From: an uncultured Phocaeicola sp.
Lineage (GTDB): Bacteria > Bacteroidota > Bacteroidia > Bacteroidales > Bacteroidaceae
DNA: 64,000 nt
Direction of reading: 5' to 3'
Assembly (NCBI GenBank): GCA_947581855.1
Contig: CANPVZ010000002.1
Location: 62,001 to 126,000 of the forward strand
Part shown: positions 54,512-62,844 of the stretch, one piece after another
Layout of the letters: each line of letters begins with the position of its first letter
How positions within the stretch are numbered: position 1 is the first letter of the stretch
Translations under genes and position numbers: made by a program
Notes under the pieces: generated by a model
Databases searched by the model: none
Seen by the model: the letters and a program-made list of their open reading frames with translations, nothing else
Told to the model about the DNA's origin: nothing

Positions 54512-54561
54512 GACAGCGCAATGTCCGAACGTAGACAGCTCAGCCTCACAATGCGGACAGC
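54512..54561. repeat. GACAGC array, three units at exactly 22 bp
   Basis: GACAGC at 54512, 54534 and 54556, each preceded by CGYAG/TGCG-type flanks (CGCAGACAGC, CGTAGACAGC, TGCGGACAGC). Lies directly before the AGGCCT array and within the sigma-FecR interval. Confidence 0.7.
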
Positions 54562-54590
54562 TATTGCACAGGTCTACACCATGTTGTCCC

Positions 54591-54685
54591 GTAGGCCTAT
54601 GGGATACCTATATCGCAGGCCTACGGGATACCTATACCGCAGGCCTACGGGACAATATACCATAGGCCTACGGAATGGGAACCCC
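54591..54685. repeat. AGGCCT array, four units at 23-24 bp
   Basis: The palindrome AGGCCT, usually as TAGGCCTA or CAGGCCTA, at 54593, 54617, 54641 and 54664 (steps 24, 24, 23). The second and third units are near-identical over their whole 24 bp (GCAGGCCTACGGGATACCTA and so on). A reading frame across it translates as RRPTGYLY repeats and is an artefact of the period. Confidence 0.85.
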
Positions 54686-54801
54686 CGAAGCATTGCGAAC
54701 AGATGGAGCCATCGTCATCCGGATGGCCTTGTTGGAGAGCCTCTTTCCTGACAATATACCACAGTTTATCATCACTAAATAAAGTTCTTTGCTTGTAACG
54801 C

Positions 54802-55362
54802 CTAAGGCAGCATTTTAAAAATGGAAAGAAAATAATACAAGGAACCTAAGCGGGACCTGATTTGTTTGACAGCCCTTTTCTTCTGAGTCTTTACCGTTTC
54901 GATAGAGATTTGCAATATGGAAGCAATTTCTTCGTTCTTACGCCCTTCCATATACATCAGGAATATTTTACGCATTTTTTCCGGCAACCGGTCAATTTCC
55001 TTATATAGCAAACGGCGTATTTCTTCTTCCTGAATATCCTGCTCCACAACCACTTCTCGATAGGTATCAGTTAGAGAACAAACATATTGTTCCTCAATAT
55101 CCTGATGCTTCAAATAATCGATAGAAGCATTGCGGACGGCATTATACAAGTAAACCCGGAACGAAGTGAACGATAGAAAGGCGATTTGTTTCTCCCAGAT
55201 TGAGACAAAAAGTTCCTGTACAATGTCTTCCGCCACGCTCAAACGTCCTACAAAATTAACAGAATACATGACCAAAGCATTGTAATACTCCTCGTACAAT
55301 ATCTTATACGCAGAAATATCCCGGCGATTAATTTTATCAAGGAAACCGTGCTCTTTGTCCAT
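54802..55362 (-). CDS. ECF-type RNA polymerase sigma factor
   Basis: A 186-residue sigma-70 family factor of the Bacteroidota ECF type. The ATG at 55362 (MDKEHGFLDKINRRD) is preferred; the frame is open 23 codons further. Region 2 is seen as YNALVMYSVNFVGRLSVAED with IVQELFVSIWE, region 4 as LPEKMRKIFLMYMEGRKNEE followed by IASILQISIETVKTQKKRA. It should be held by the FecR protein at 53.1-54.3 kb and, when freed, drive transcription of the SusCD operon. Unusually, 531 bp including two repeat arrays separate it from fecR. Confidence 0.93.
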   Translation of the reverse strand: MDKEHGFLDKINRRDISAYKILYEEYYNALVMYSVNFVGRLSVAEDIVQELFVSIWEKQIAFLSFTSFRVYLYNAVRNASIDYLKHQDIEEQYVCSLTDTYREVVVEQDIQEEEIRRLLYKEIDRLPEKMRKIFLMYMEGRKNEEIASILQISIETVKTQKKRAVKQIRSRLGSLYYFLSIFKMLP

Positions 55363-55681
55363 GTTCCAACTGTTTATATTGTATAATGTATGATGTAAAC
55401 CAGCAGTAAAAGTAGTTGCAGAAGTCATCAACCTGCCTGGCAGGCTCAGGAGTCAAAGTCTATTGTATTTGGATGCCTTCGTTTTTCTGTTTACGTAAAC
55501 CGGAGTATCCGTTTACCCCTTTATAACTCCCAAGCGAAGTGACAACTTCTTCAACTCCGGATCCGTATGTATTCTCCAAAAGCACTAAGGCTTGCAAATA
55601 TACAGATTTATTTAAGAGATGGTTACCTTTGTCTATAAATTAACACTTTGCTATGTATTTCTGCGAATCAAGTACACAACC
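55363..55681. other. Leader region of the sigma-factor gene
   Basis: Contains the -7 box at 55595-55602 and hence a leader of about 225 nt, including a short GC-rich stem CCTGCC-TGGCAGG near 55434-55446. No gene seen. Confidence 0.5.
55595..55602 (-). promoter_or_regulatory. Promoter -7 box for the ECF sigma gene
   Basis: Plus-strand CAAATATA reads TATATTTG on the minus strand, a perfect -7 match of the housekeeping type, 233 bp upstream of the chosen sigma start. Confidence 0.5.
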
Positions 55682-57898
55682 TTATTTAAGGACAAACGGA
55701 ACAACAGCCCGGATATCTTCTGCCGAAGCAGCGATATAAGCTTTGAACTTACCCGGCTCTGCCACCCAGGCATGCTGTTTGTCATCAAAGAACCGTAATG
55801 CTTCCGATGTAACGATGAATTTCACTTCTTTCTCTTCGCCCGGATTCAAAGACACTTTCCGGAATCCTTTCAGTTCCTTGAGCGGACGGGGAAGGCTGCA
55901 CTTCTCATCGCCAATATACAACTGTACGACCTCTTTACCCGGTACGCTTCCTGTATTCCTTACTTTCAAGGTGATTTCAATGGAATCGTTCACAGACATC
56001 GTTTTAGAAGATACGGAGGGTTTGTCGTATTCGAAAGTAGTGTAGCTCATGCCATAACCGAATGGAAACAGAGTCTTCACTTTCTTGGTATCGTACCAAC
56101 GGTAACCTACCAGAATATCTTCTCTATACTCTTGCCGAACGCTGTCGCCGGGATAACTGATTTTTCCCATGGCAATGGCCGGACAATCGGAGAGTTTTAC
56201 CGGATAAGAGAAAGGAAGTTTGCCGCTGGGACTTACTTTTCCGCTTAGCACATCGACTAAAGCCGGACCGTTCATCGTACCCAAATACCATGATTGAACG
56301 ATAGCCGGCACTTGTTTTATCCACGGCATTTCCACCGCATTGCCGCTGGTCAGCACCATTACCAGATTCTTATTTACCTCCAGCAAAGCTTCTATCAATT
56401 CGTTCTGCCCGAAAGGAAGGGCATAGGTTATACGGTCGCCGGCTTCGCAGTCCTGTTCATGATTTTTATTCAGTCCGCCTATATAAATAATCAAGTCCGC
56501 CTCAGCAGCCTTTTTCACTGCTTCCTTACGCAAAGCATCCATCTTGGCTTTGGGAACGGCGTCTACCTTTCCATAACGGGGACGTCCGGCCGTATATCCC
56601 TGCGCATAGTCTATGCTACTTCCATACACAGCTTTTAAAGCCTCTAACGGAGAGATTTCTTCTTTGACTTTTAATTCGGAAGATCCTCCGCCCACCGTGA
56701 GACGACGGGTGGCATTATCGCCCACTACCAAAATCTTTTTGTATTGTCCCGGAAGAAGAGGAAGTAAAGCCTTACGGTTCTTATCCTCTTTATTTTTTAG
56801 CAGTACGATACCTTCCGAAGCCACTTCACGCGCCACTTGATAATGTTCTTCCGTTGCCATCGAACCATAAGGTTTATGACGGTTCATAGCCGTACGGAAA
56901 ATCAGCCGTAAGACCCGAGATGCTTTCTCATCTACCGTTTCCATCGGTATTTTTCCTTCCTTTATCATGCGCAGATAGGCTTTGCCCAGATAATAATCGT
57001 CATACGTAAACGCCGATTCCGAAGTCAATCCGTTGGTATGCGAACCCATTTCTATATCCAGTCCGTACATGGCTGCCTCATACGTATCATGCGCAGCTCC
57101 CCAGTCGGTAATCACACAACCGTCGAACTTCCATTCACCTTTCAGAATATCGTTATTCAGCAATTTATTATGAGTGGCGTGAGTTCCCCTTACCTTATTA
57201 TATGCTCCCATTATGCTCCATGCGCCGCCTTGTTCTACAGCAGCCTTGAATGCCGGCAAATAGATTTCATATAAAGCACGATCGCTTAAATGCACGTCGA
57301 TATGTCCGCGCCACACCTCCTGATTGTTCAACGCGAAATGTTTCACACAGGCTGCCACTCCGTTCTTTTGTATTTCCTGAATATAAGGCACGCACATAAC
57401 CGATGCCAGATAAGGGTCTTCACCCATATACTCAAAGTTTCGCCCGTTCAACGGGGTACGGCAAATATTCACGCCGGGGCCCAGCAGGACATCCTTTTTA
57501 CGGTAGCGGGCTTCCTCGCCTATTGCCTTTCCATAACGGGCAGACAGTTGAGGATTCCAAGTAGCGGCCAGACACGTAAGGGCCGGAAAAGCCGTACAAC
57601 TATCGTTCGTCCATTTGGCATATCCCCAATCATTCCAGTTTATCTCTGCCCGAACGCCATGCGGGCCGTCACTCATCCACAGTTCAGGAATACCGAGACG
57701 GGGACAACCCGGAGAACTGAATTTGCTTTGCGCATAGCTCATGCGCACCTTTTCCTCCAAAGTCATACGGCTTAAAGCGTCACGCACACGTGCCTCAATG
57801 GGCTGCATATCGTCTAGATAAACCGGAGTTTGCGCCGTAAGAGACGCATTAGCAGTTAAAACCGCTAACAAACCGATTACTATAAAATGTCTTTTCAT
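55682..57898 (-). CDS. Glycoside hydrolase family 3 (beta-glucosidase/xylosidase type)
   Basis: A 738-residue exported GH3 enzyme removing terminal beta-linked sugars. A signal peptide (ending SLTAQ, about residue 22) gives a periplasmic location. The barrel domain has GPGVNICRTPLNGRNFEYMG (about 140-159) and GVAACVKHFALNNQE; the nucleophile is Asp265 in GCVITDWGAAH. The alpha/beta sandwich and C-terminal fibronectin-III-like domain (about 650-738, VRNTGSVPGKEVVQLYIG) are complete. It follows the GH31 gene by 37 bp. Specificity (glucose, xylose or other) cannot be read from the sequence. Confidence 0.94.
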   Translation of the reverse strand: MKRHFIVIGLLAVLTANASLTAQTPVYLDDMQPIEARVRDALSRMTLEEKVRMSYAQSKFSSPGCPRLGIPELWMSDGPHGVRAEINWNDWGYAKWTNDSCTAFPALTCLAATWNPQLSARYGKAIGEEARYRKKDVLLGPGVNICRTPLNGRNFEYMGEDPYLASVMCVPYIQEIQKNGVAACVKHFALNNQEVWRGHIDVHLSDRALYEIYLPAFKAAVEQGGAWSIMGAYNKVRGTHATHNKLLNNDILKGEWKFDGCVITDWGAAHDTYEAAMYGLDIEMGSHTNGLTSESAFTYDDYYLGKAYLRMIKEGKIPMETVDEKASRVLRLIFRTAMNRHKPYGSMATEEHYQVAREVASEGIVLLKNKEDKNRKALLPLLPGQYKKILVVGDNATRRLTVGGGSSELKVKEEISPLEALKAVYGSSIDYAQGYTAGRPRYGKVDAVPKAKMDALRKEAVKKAAEADLIIYIGGLNKNHEQDCEAGDRITYALPFGQNELIEALLEVNKNLVMVLTSGNAVEMPWIKQVPAIVQSWYLGTMNGPALVDVLSGKVSPSGKLPFSYPVKLSDCPAIAMGKISYPGDSVRQEYREDILVGYRWYDTKKVKTLFPFGYGMSYTTFEYDKPSVSSKTMSVNDSIEITLKVRNTGSVPGKEVVQLYIGDEKCSLPRPLKELKGFRKVSLNPGEEKEVKFIVTSEALRFFDDKQHAWVAEPGKFKAYIAASAEDIRAVVPFVLK

Positions 57899-57935
57899 CT
57901 TATGATTGTTTTACTTGTTATTTTTCTCTTTATCG

Positions 57936-60788
57936 CTACAAACGGATTACCTGTTGAGTTCCGTTGTATTGCACAACGATGCCTCCCGCTTCCGGACAGA
58001 AACCCCGCGGTTTCTCCTTACTTACAGGTATTACGGTAAAAGTACGCTCTTTCAACATTCCGGGAAACTCTCCCTTACGCTCGCCAATCGTCAACGTTCC
58101 ATCCGCTTCACTATATCTAAACGGTATCGTGACATACTGTCCCCGTTCATAATGATAGCTTATACCATCATCTTCGTACAAAGTAAATTCTCCGTCAGCA
58201 CCCCGGTATACATACAACTGAATATGATCCGCCGGTTTCTCGTCGGTATATTGCATTTCCTCTCCGAAGGGAATAATCGCTCCGGCCCGTACGTGTAAAG
58301 GAATCCGCCCGTAAGGCGCATCCACCGTTTTCTTCTCTCCACCGGAAACGTATGCACCGGTATAGAAGTCATACCAGCCCTCGGCTTTCGGGAAATACAT
58401 CTCCCGCGAACGTTCGCCATAACGATATACGGGAGAGACCATCAACGCCGGTCCGAACATATATTGGTCTCCGATATCGTGAACGGCAGTGTCCGATGCA
58501 AAGTCCATCACCAACGGACGCATAATCGTATAATCAGCGAAATAAGTCATTCCCGCCAGAGAATAAATATAGGGCATCAGATGATAACGCAGTTGTGTAT
58601 AATAAACCACCGATTCATACGCCGGATGTCCTTTCGGGGCAATGTTCCAGATTTCCCGGAAAGGATACTGTCCATGAGCCCGATAAAGTGGACAAAAGGC
58701 TCCGAACTGATACCAGCGGGTATTCAGCTCACGCCACTCCTTATAATCTTCATTCTCCGTTTTCTTTTTGTTCCATTCTTTCTGTGCCGCCACATAACGG
58801 TTCTCCACGCAGAAACCTCCGATATCCATTGTCCAATAAGGAATACCACTCATGGCAAAGTTCAGTCCCGCGGAAATTTGCGCTTTCATGTCTTCCCAAC
58901 GCGTACCAATGTCCCCACTCCATGTAGCGGTGGAATAGCGCTGTAATCCGGCAAATCCTGAACGGGTTAAAAGAAATACCCGTTTATCCGGATCGACATT
59001 CCGCTGCCCGTTATAGATAGCTTCTGCATTCATCAAAGCGTAAGCATTGAAATATTCGGTGGAAGAGCCTAGTGCAGTGGGACCGCACAATGCTTTCCGA
59101 TAATCCATGTCGGTACAGTCGCGCACATTCGGCTCGCTTGCATCCATCCACCAGGCATCTATCCCCAACGGATACAACTTCTCGTACATTTGCTTCCAAA
59201 ACAGTTTGCGGGCCTCGCCACTGTAAGCGTCATAAAAAGAATAGTGATACCCCTTTCCTATCCAGTCGTGCAAACTATCTTTCACCGCTTGCCGATATAT
59301 CCATCCGTTCCGGTCGAATGCTTTGTAATGTTCCGTGTCAACATAAAATTTAGGCCATACCGAAATCATCATATGAGCATTCAGGGCATGTATCGAGTCG
59401 ACCATCGCTTTCGGATCCGGAAAGCGTGTTTTGTCGAAATCATGACTTCCCCAAGCATCTTCAGGCCAATAGCTCCAATCGAGTACAATGTTATCGATCG
59501 GAATCCGCCTGTTCCGGAAACCTTTCAGCGCAGCAACTATTTCTTCAGAAGTCTTATAGCGTTCGCGGCTCTGCCAGAACCCCATCGCCCATTTCGGCAT
59601 GACAGGCGATTTACCTGTAAGGGTACGATAGCCACTGATTACTTCATCCGGAGTGTCGCCTGCTATAAAATAGTAATCGAGCTGAGGAGTCATTTCACTC
59701 CACCACGACTGTTTGCCTTGTTCCGCCGGATGCACAGGAGCCAATGCACGCAATCCGCAGTACGATTCTCCTCCGTCGGGCCGCCATTCCACTTTTAAAG
59801 GAACAGGTTTCCCTTTTTCCAGATTTACGGAGAACTTATAACTGTTCGGATTCCATGCCGTGCGCCACCGTTCGGGCACAACCAACTTGTTATCCATATA
59901 TACCTTTGCATAGCCTGCATAGTAAAGAATAAACTTGTATTCACCGGTCTGTAGAGGTTCTATTTCCCCCTCGTAGGTCACCTCCGAACCGGCCAAAGGG
60001 AACTTCTGCGGAAGATTCTTTATGGTTTTCAGGTTCTCAAAATAAAGAGAATCCTCTTCGCGTACCAACGTAGCGCCTTTCTTCGGCACATACGTTCCGG
60101 TAAGAGATCCTTTCTCCCCTACCTTATTATATAAATTGAACAACCGGTTCAACTGGGAATAATCGTGCGGATTTCCGAAACGACACAACGAATAGCTATC
60201 CAACAAAAGACCATAGTTTTTGGTAGATACGACAAACGGAACCGAAACCTTGGTATTATATTGAAACAGTTCTTCGTTTTTTCCTTTATAGTTAAACTCA
60301 TCCGACTGATGTTGCCCCAACCCATAAAACGATTCATCTTCGGGAGATTCAAAAAGCTGACGGATGGTATATCCCTTCGTACCGTCCACTTCTATCGGCA
60401 TAAACGATGTTCCTCCTCCCTTATTTTCTTGCAGCAACATAGTTCCGTTCTCATCGGTAAACCACACCTCACCGGTAGAAGCTTTTACCGAAGCTGTCAC
60501 CTCTTTTGTGGAAAGAGTTATCGTATCGCCCTGTCGGAAAACCGAAAACGGAGTTTGTTGTCGGGAAGGAAGAATCACTAAGCTTTCCGGATCGGCAAAA
60601 CGTTTATCGGGAGTCGCGGATACCCGGATGATTTTATCTCCCATTACCCGAAAGCGTATGTATCGCGCTTGTTGCGGAGATTTCTGCTGCACTCTGACAG
60701 TTACTCCATTCTGAGTTTGTTCATAAAATTTGCCGGAACAGGAAAGAAACATCCATCCGGCCAGTATACACCAAGATATGTTTTTCAT
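57936..60788 (-). CDS. Glycoside hydrolase family 31 with inserted PA14 domain (alpha-xylosidase or alpha-glucosidase)
   Basis: A 950-residue lipoprotein (lipobox LSC, MKNISWCILAGWMFLSC). The N-terminal galactose-mutarotase-like sandwich (about 30-230) is interrupted or followed by a PA14 domain (about 255-350, YEGEIEPLQTGEYKFILYYA). The catalytic barrel (about 385-760) has nucleophile Asp549 in WWMDASEPN and acid/base Asp626 in WSGDIGTRWEDM. C-terminal sheets include a DUF5110 segment near 860-930. A PA14 insert is known from the characterised Bacteroides alpha-xylosidase BoGH31A of xyloglucan utilisation, so alpha-xylosidase is the leading guess; alpha-glucosidase remains possible. First gene of the GH31-GH3 unit. 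Confidence 0.93.
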   Translation of the reverse strand: MKNISWCILAGWMFLSCSGKFYEQTQNGVTVRVQQKSPQQARYIRFRVMGDKIIRVSATPDKRFADPESLVILPSRQQTPFSVFRQGDTITLSTKEVTASVKASTGEVWFTDENGTMLLQENKGGGTSFMPIEVDGTKGYTIRQLFESPEDESFYGLGQHQSDEFNYKGKNEELFQYNTKVSVPFVVSTKNYGLLLDSYSLCRFGNPHDYSQLNRLFNLYNKVGEKGSLTGTYVPKKGATLVREEDSLYFENLKTIKNLPQKFPLAGSEVTYEGEIEPLQTGEYKFILYYAGYAKVYMDNKLVVPERWRTAWNPNSYKFSVNLEKGKPVPLKVEWRPDGGESYCGLRALAPVHPAEQGKQSWWSEMTPQLDYYFIAGDTPDEVISGYRTLTGKSPVMPKWAMGFWQSRERYKTSEEIVAALKGFRNRRIPIDNIVLDWSYWPEDAWGSHDFDKTRFPDPKAMVDSIHALNAHMMISVWPKFYVDTEHYKAFDRNGWIYRQAVKDSLHDWIGKGYHYSFYDAYSGEARKLFWKQMYEKLYPLGIDAWWMDASEPNVRDCTDMDYRKALCGPTALGSSTEYFNAYALMNAEAIYNGQRNVDPDKRVFLLTRSGFAGLQRYSTATWSGDIGTRWEDMKAQISAGLNFAMSGIPYWTMDIGGFCVENRYVAAQKEWNKKKTENEDYKEWRELNTRWYQFGAFCPLYRAHGQYPFREIWNIAPKGHPAYESVVYYTQLRYHLMPYIYSLAGMTYFADYTIMRPLVMDFASDTAVHDIGDQYMFGPALMVSPVYRYGERSREMYFPKAEGWYDFYTGAYVSGGEKKTVDAPYGRIPLHVRAGAIIPFGEEMQYTDEKPADHIQLYVYRGADGEFTLYEDDGISYHYERGQYVTIPFRYSEADGTLTIGERKGEFPGMLKERTFTVIPVSKEKPRGFCPEAGGIVVQYNGTQQVIRL

Positions 60789-60814
60789 TTTTATTCGATA
60801 AAAGACTATGGGGA

Positions 60815-60822
60815 CAAAGTTA
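60815..60822 (-). promoter_or_regulatory. Promoter -7 box for GH31-GH3
   Basis: Plus-strand CAAAGTTA reads TAACTTTG on the minus strand, 27 bp upstream of the GH31 start. Confidence 0.6.
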
Positions 60823-60879
60823 ACGAATTATTCCATGCAGAAAATTACTTTATCCCATAAATATCTTAACTCTCATCGG

Positions 60880-60947
60880 CTACAGATAGTATCGCCGCCT
60901 ACATCGCCAGGTACAGAGCTCTACGTAATAACATACACAGTGCTACG
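60880..60947. repeat. CTAC array at 19-22 bp
   Basis: CTAC at 60880, 60899, 60921 and 60943 (steps 19, 22, 22), followed by A or G. The word is short, so this array alone is weak; its value is the shared pitch with its neighbours. Confidence 0.45.
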
Positions 60948-60995
60948 CAGGAATAGGCAATAAGCAACATCCGGACCAAGATTTGCAAGCATAAG

Positions 60996-61046
60996 TACGT
61001 CACTTTCACAAACAAAGTACGTCATTGATTACCCGTATCTACGTCA
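60996..61046. repeat. TACGTCA array, three units at exactly 22 bp
   Basis: TACGTCA at 60996-61002, 61018-61024 and 61040-61046. The first two are also preceded by AAG. A degenerate TATATCT lies in phase at 61062. Confidence 0.75.
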
Positions 61047-61513
61047 GTCCGACTTGGTAACTATATCTCTATCTATCGGACTATTTTACATTATCGGTTA
61101 GTTCCCCCGGCTGAGGTGATTAATTATTTCTCCCCTCGCTATCCATACAATCCTCTGTATTACAACAAAGTGCATTAACAATGAAATACATATATTAACG
61201 CATCTCCTACTCCACTCTTTTTTATAGTTTTAGTAAGACATTGGTTCTTAATAAGTTACCATTAAGCTTCAAAACGCCACTGCGATGTCGGAAGACAAAG
61301 GTTTTCGGTTAGATAGGGAGATACTGGTTTTCAAACGGTTAGGAGCTTTATATTCCCAAAGTGCACATCGGCTGGCAAAATGAACGCTCCTTTTCCCCTG
61401 ATGTCTGGTAAACGTTCCATATGCATGCTTTTGCATTCGTTAACTACTAAAGCATTGAAACTAGAGAATATCTGCCTTATGAATACCGCATAAGCTTACT
61501 TTTCCTCATTATT

Positions 61514-61614
61514 CAGTAGAAGTTTAATCATCGCGCAGTAGAATTACGACGAAAACCTCTGTTACATTCCTACCGAACTTCTACTGCGCAACAGCAGTCA
61601 TTCAGTAGAAGTTC
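61514..61614. repeat. CAGTAGAA array with an inverted unit
   Basis: CAGTAGAA at 61514-61521 and 61536-61543 (22 bp apart), TTCTACTG (the inverse) at 61579-61586, and CAGTAGAA at 61603-61610. The last two form a perfect 12-bp inverted repeat GAACTTCTACTG/CAGTAGAAGTTC (61575-61586 with 61603-61614). The gap of 43 bp equals two pitches with one unit lost. Confidence 0.7.
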
Positions 61615-62201
61615 CGCACCATCTTAAGAAGAAATCTGTGTTACCCTTCCTCGTTTTTTACATTCATTCACATTCAATTCCTTGAAAAGCATTGTATCGG
61701 AAGAATAGCCTTTCTTAAGACAAACTCAGAAAGAATGGTTTTCATCGCAACCATTCACGTTAGAGAATGTGAATTTTCAAAGCAAATTTGCGTCTGTTCA
61801 TTAACATTTCGGCTAATGCTATTTCACTCATTATCGAACGGATATTTTATCATACAGTTCCATCCGGAGAGAGTTGAAATCTCATTTAGTTTCTTATAGT
61901 CCGATAAAAATTATAAAATTCTCACCGAATACCCTTATACATAGTATACATCACTTGACCTACTCTATTATAAATTCCAAATATCGTAATCCGTCAACTG
62001 TTGTTCCTATATTTCGTGAGAGCACAACATTTGGAAGAAACTGGACAACGATCAAAACTCCTATCAATCGTATTGATGTATTGATATCTTTTTGATCCAT
62101 TCCTTTCAGATCCTTTCGGCTCAGATTATTCATTTTATACGAATATGCCTCCTACTTCCACAAATAAAGAAAGAAAACATACTCCAATTAAAAAGATTTC
62201 G

Positions 62202-62209
62202 TAGCTTTG
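62202..62209 (+). promoter_or_regulatory. Promoter -7 box for the secreted orphan gene
   Basis: TAGCTTTG matches TAnnTTTG, 28 bp upstream of the ATG at 62237. Confidence 0.6.
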
Positions 62210-62236
62210 CGATATCAAATCCAGCATATTTAAAAG

Positions 62237-62824
62237 ATGAAGGCTTATACCTTATTAATAGGAATATCAATGATGTGGTGCACAATGGCAGATGCACAGG
62301 AAAAGACATTCACGCTTACCCGGCAAGGAGTAGGCTGCATACAGATGGGAATGAAGGAGACAGACATCCCGGCTCTGTGTGAAGGATTATACAATAGGGT
62401 AGAGAAGAAATTCATTTCCGGAGGAGATCCCAATGACTTCCAAGCCGATCCGCCGCATGACCAATATATTTTCTATCAAGGTAAAGTTAAAGTGATGGAA
62501 ATAAATATAGTTCAGGAAGATGAAGGATGCGTACATTATATAACCGTGTATTCTCCCCGCATCGTAACGGAACAAGGGTTACATCCCGGCTCACCTCTAG
62601 AGGACTTAGTAAATCTGTCTGACGTGGAATGGCAAATTGAAGGGGAATATTACGGCGCCGTATTAGACGGCTGCATCGCTATCGAACTAAAAAGCAAATA
62701 CCTTACCCCATCCGGACTGAATAAATACGAAGATGTATTTGTCAATGAGAAAGAGCCGAAGTTTTTCCTACACGATTTCAAACCAGGCAGTAAGATAGAA
62801 GAGATTTCCGTTTATCAGGAATAA
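62237..62824 (+). CDS. Secreted protein of unknown function
   Basis: A 195-residue protein I do not recognise. A signal peptide (MKAYTLLIGISMMWCTMADA, cut near AQE) is followed by a soluble domain with TRQGVGCIQMGMKETDIPA, LCEGLYNRVEKKF and repeated edge-strand motifs (DQYIFYQGKVKVMEINIV, CVHYITVYSPRIVT). The pattern 'IQMGMxxxDIPxLxxGLY' resembles small Bacteroidota proteins that sense or cap a Gly-rich ligand loop, but no family can be named. Promoter supports the start. The downstream helicase gene is convergent. Confidence 0.7.
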   Translation: MKAYTLLIGISMMWCTMADAQEKTFTLTRQGVGCIQMGMKETDIPALCEGLYNRVEKKFISGGDPNDFQADPPHDQYIFYQGKVKVMEINIVQEDEGCVHYITVYSPRIVTEQGLHPGSPLEDLVNLSDVEWQIEGEYYGAVLDGCIAIELKSKYLTPSGLNKYEDVFVNEKEPKFFLHDFKPGSKIEEISVYQE

Positions 62825-62844
62825 AAACAGCCCTTCTCTCGCAC

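Larger units (their letters stand above)
60823..62201. other. 1.4-kb intergenic region rich in short periodic repeats
   Basis: No convincing gene on either strand; short frames near 61874-62382 are unsupported or shadow the gene at 62237. It holds the CTAC array (60880-60947), the TACGTCA array (60996-61046) and the CAGTAGAA array (61514-61614), listed separately. Confidence 0.6.

Noticed and set aside
54521..54751. 76-codon plus-strand frame with RRPTGYLY repeats
   Set aside because: It is generated by the 24-bp AGGCCT repeat (a multiple of three), lacks a promoter or family resemblance and opposes the surrounding operon.
61874..62382. Two plus-strand frames before the orphan gene
   Set aside because: The second overlaps the start of the supported gene at 62237 in another frame; the first has no promoter or similarity.
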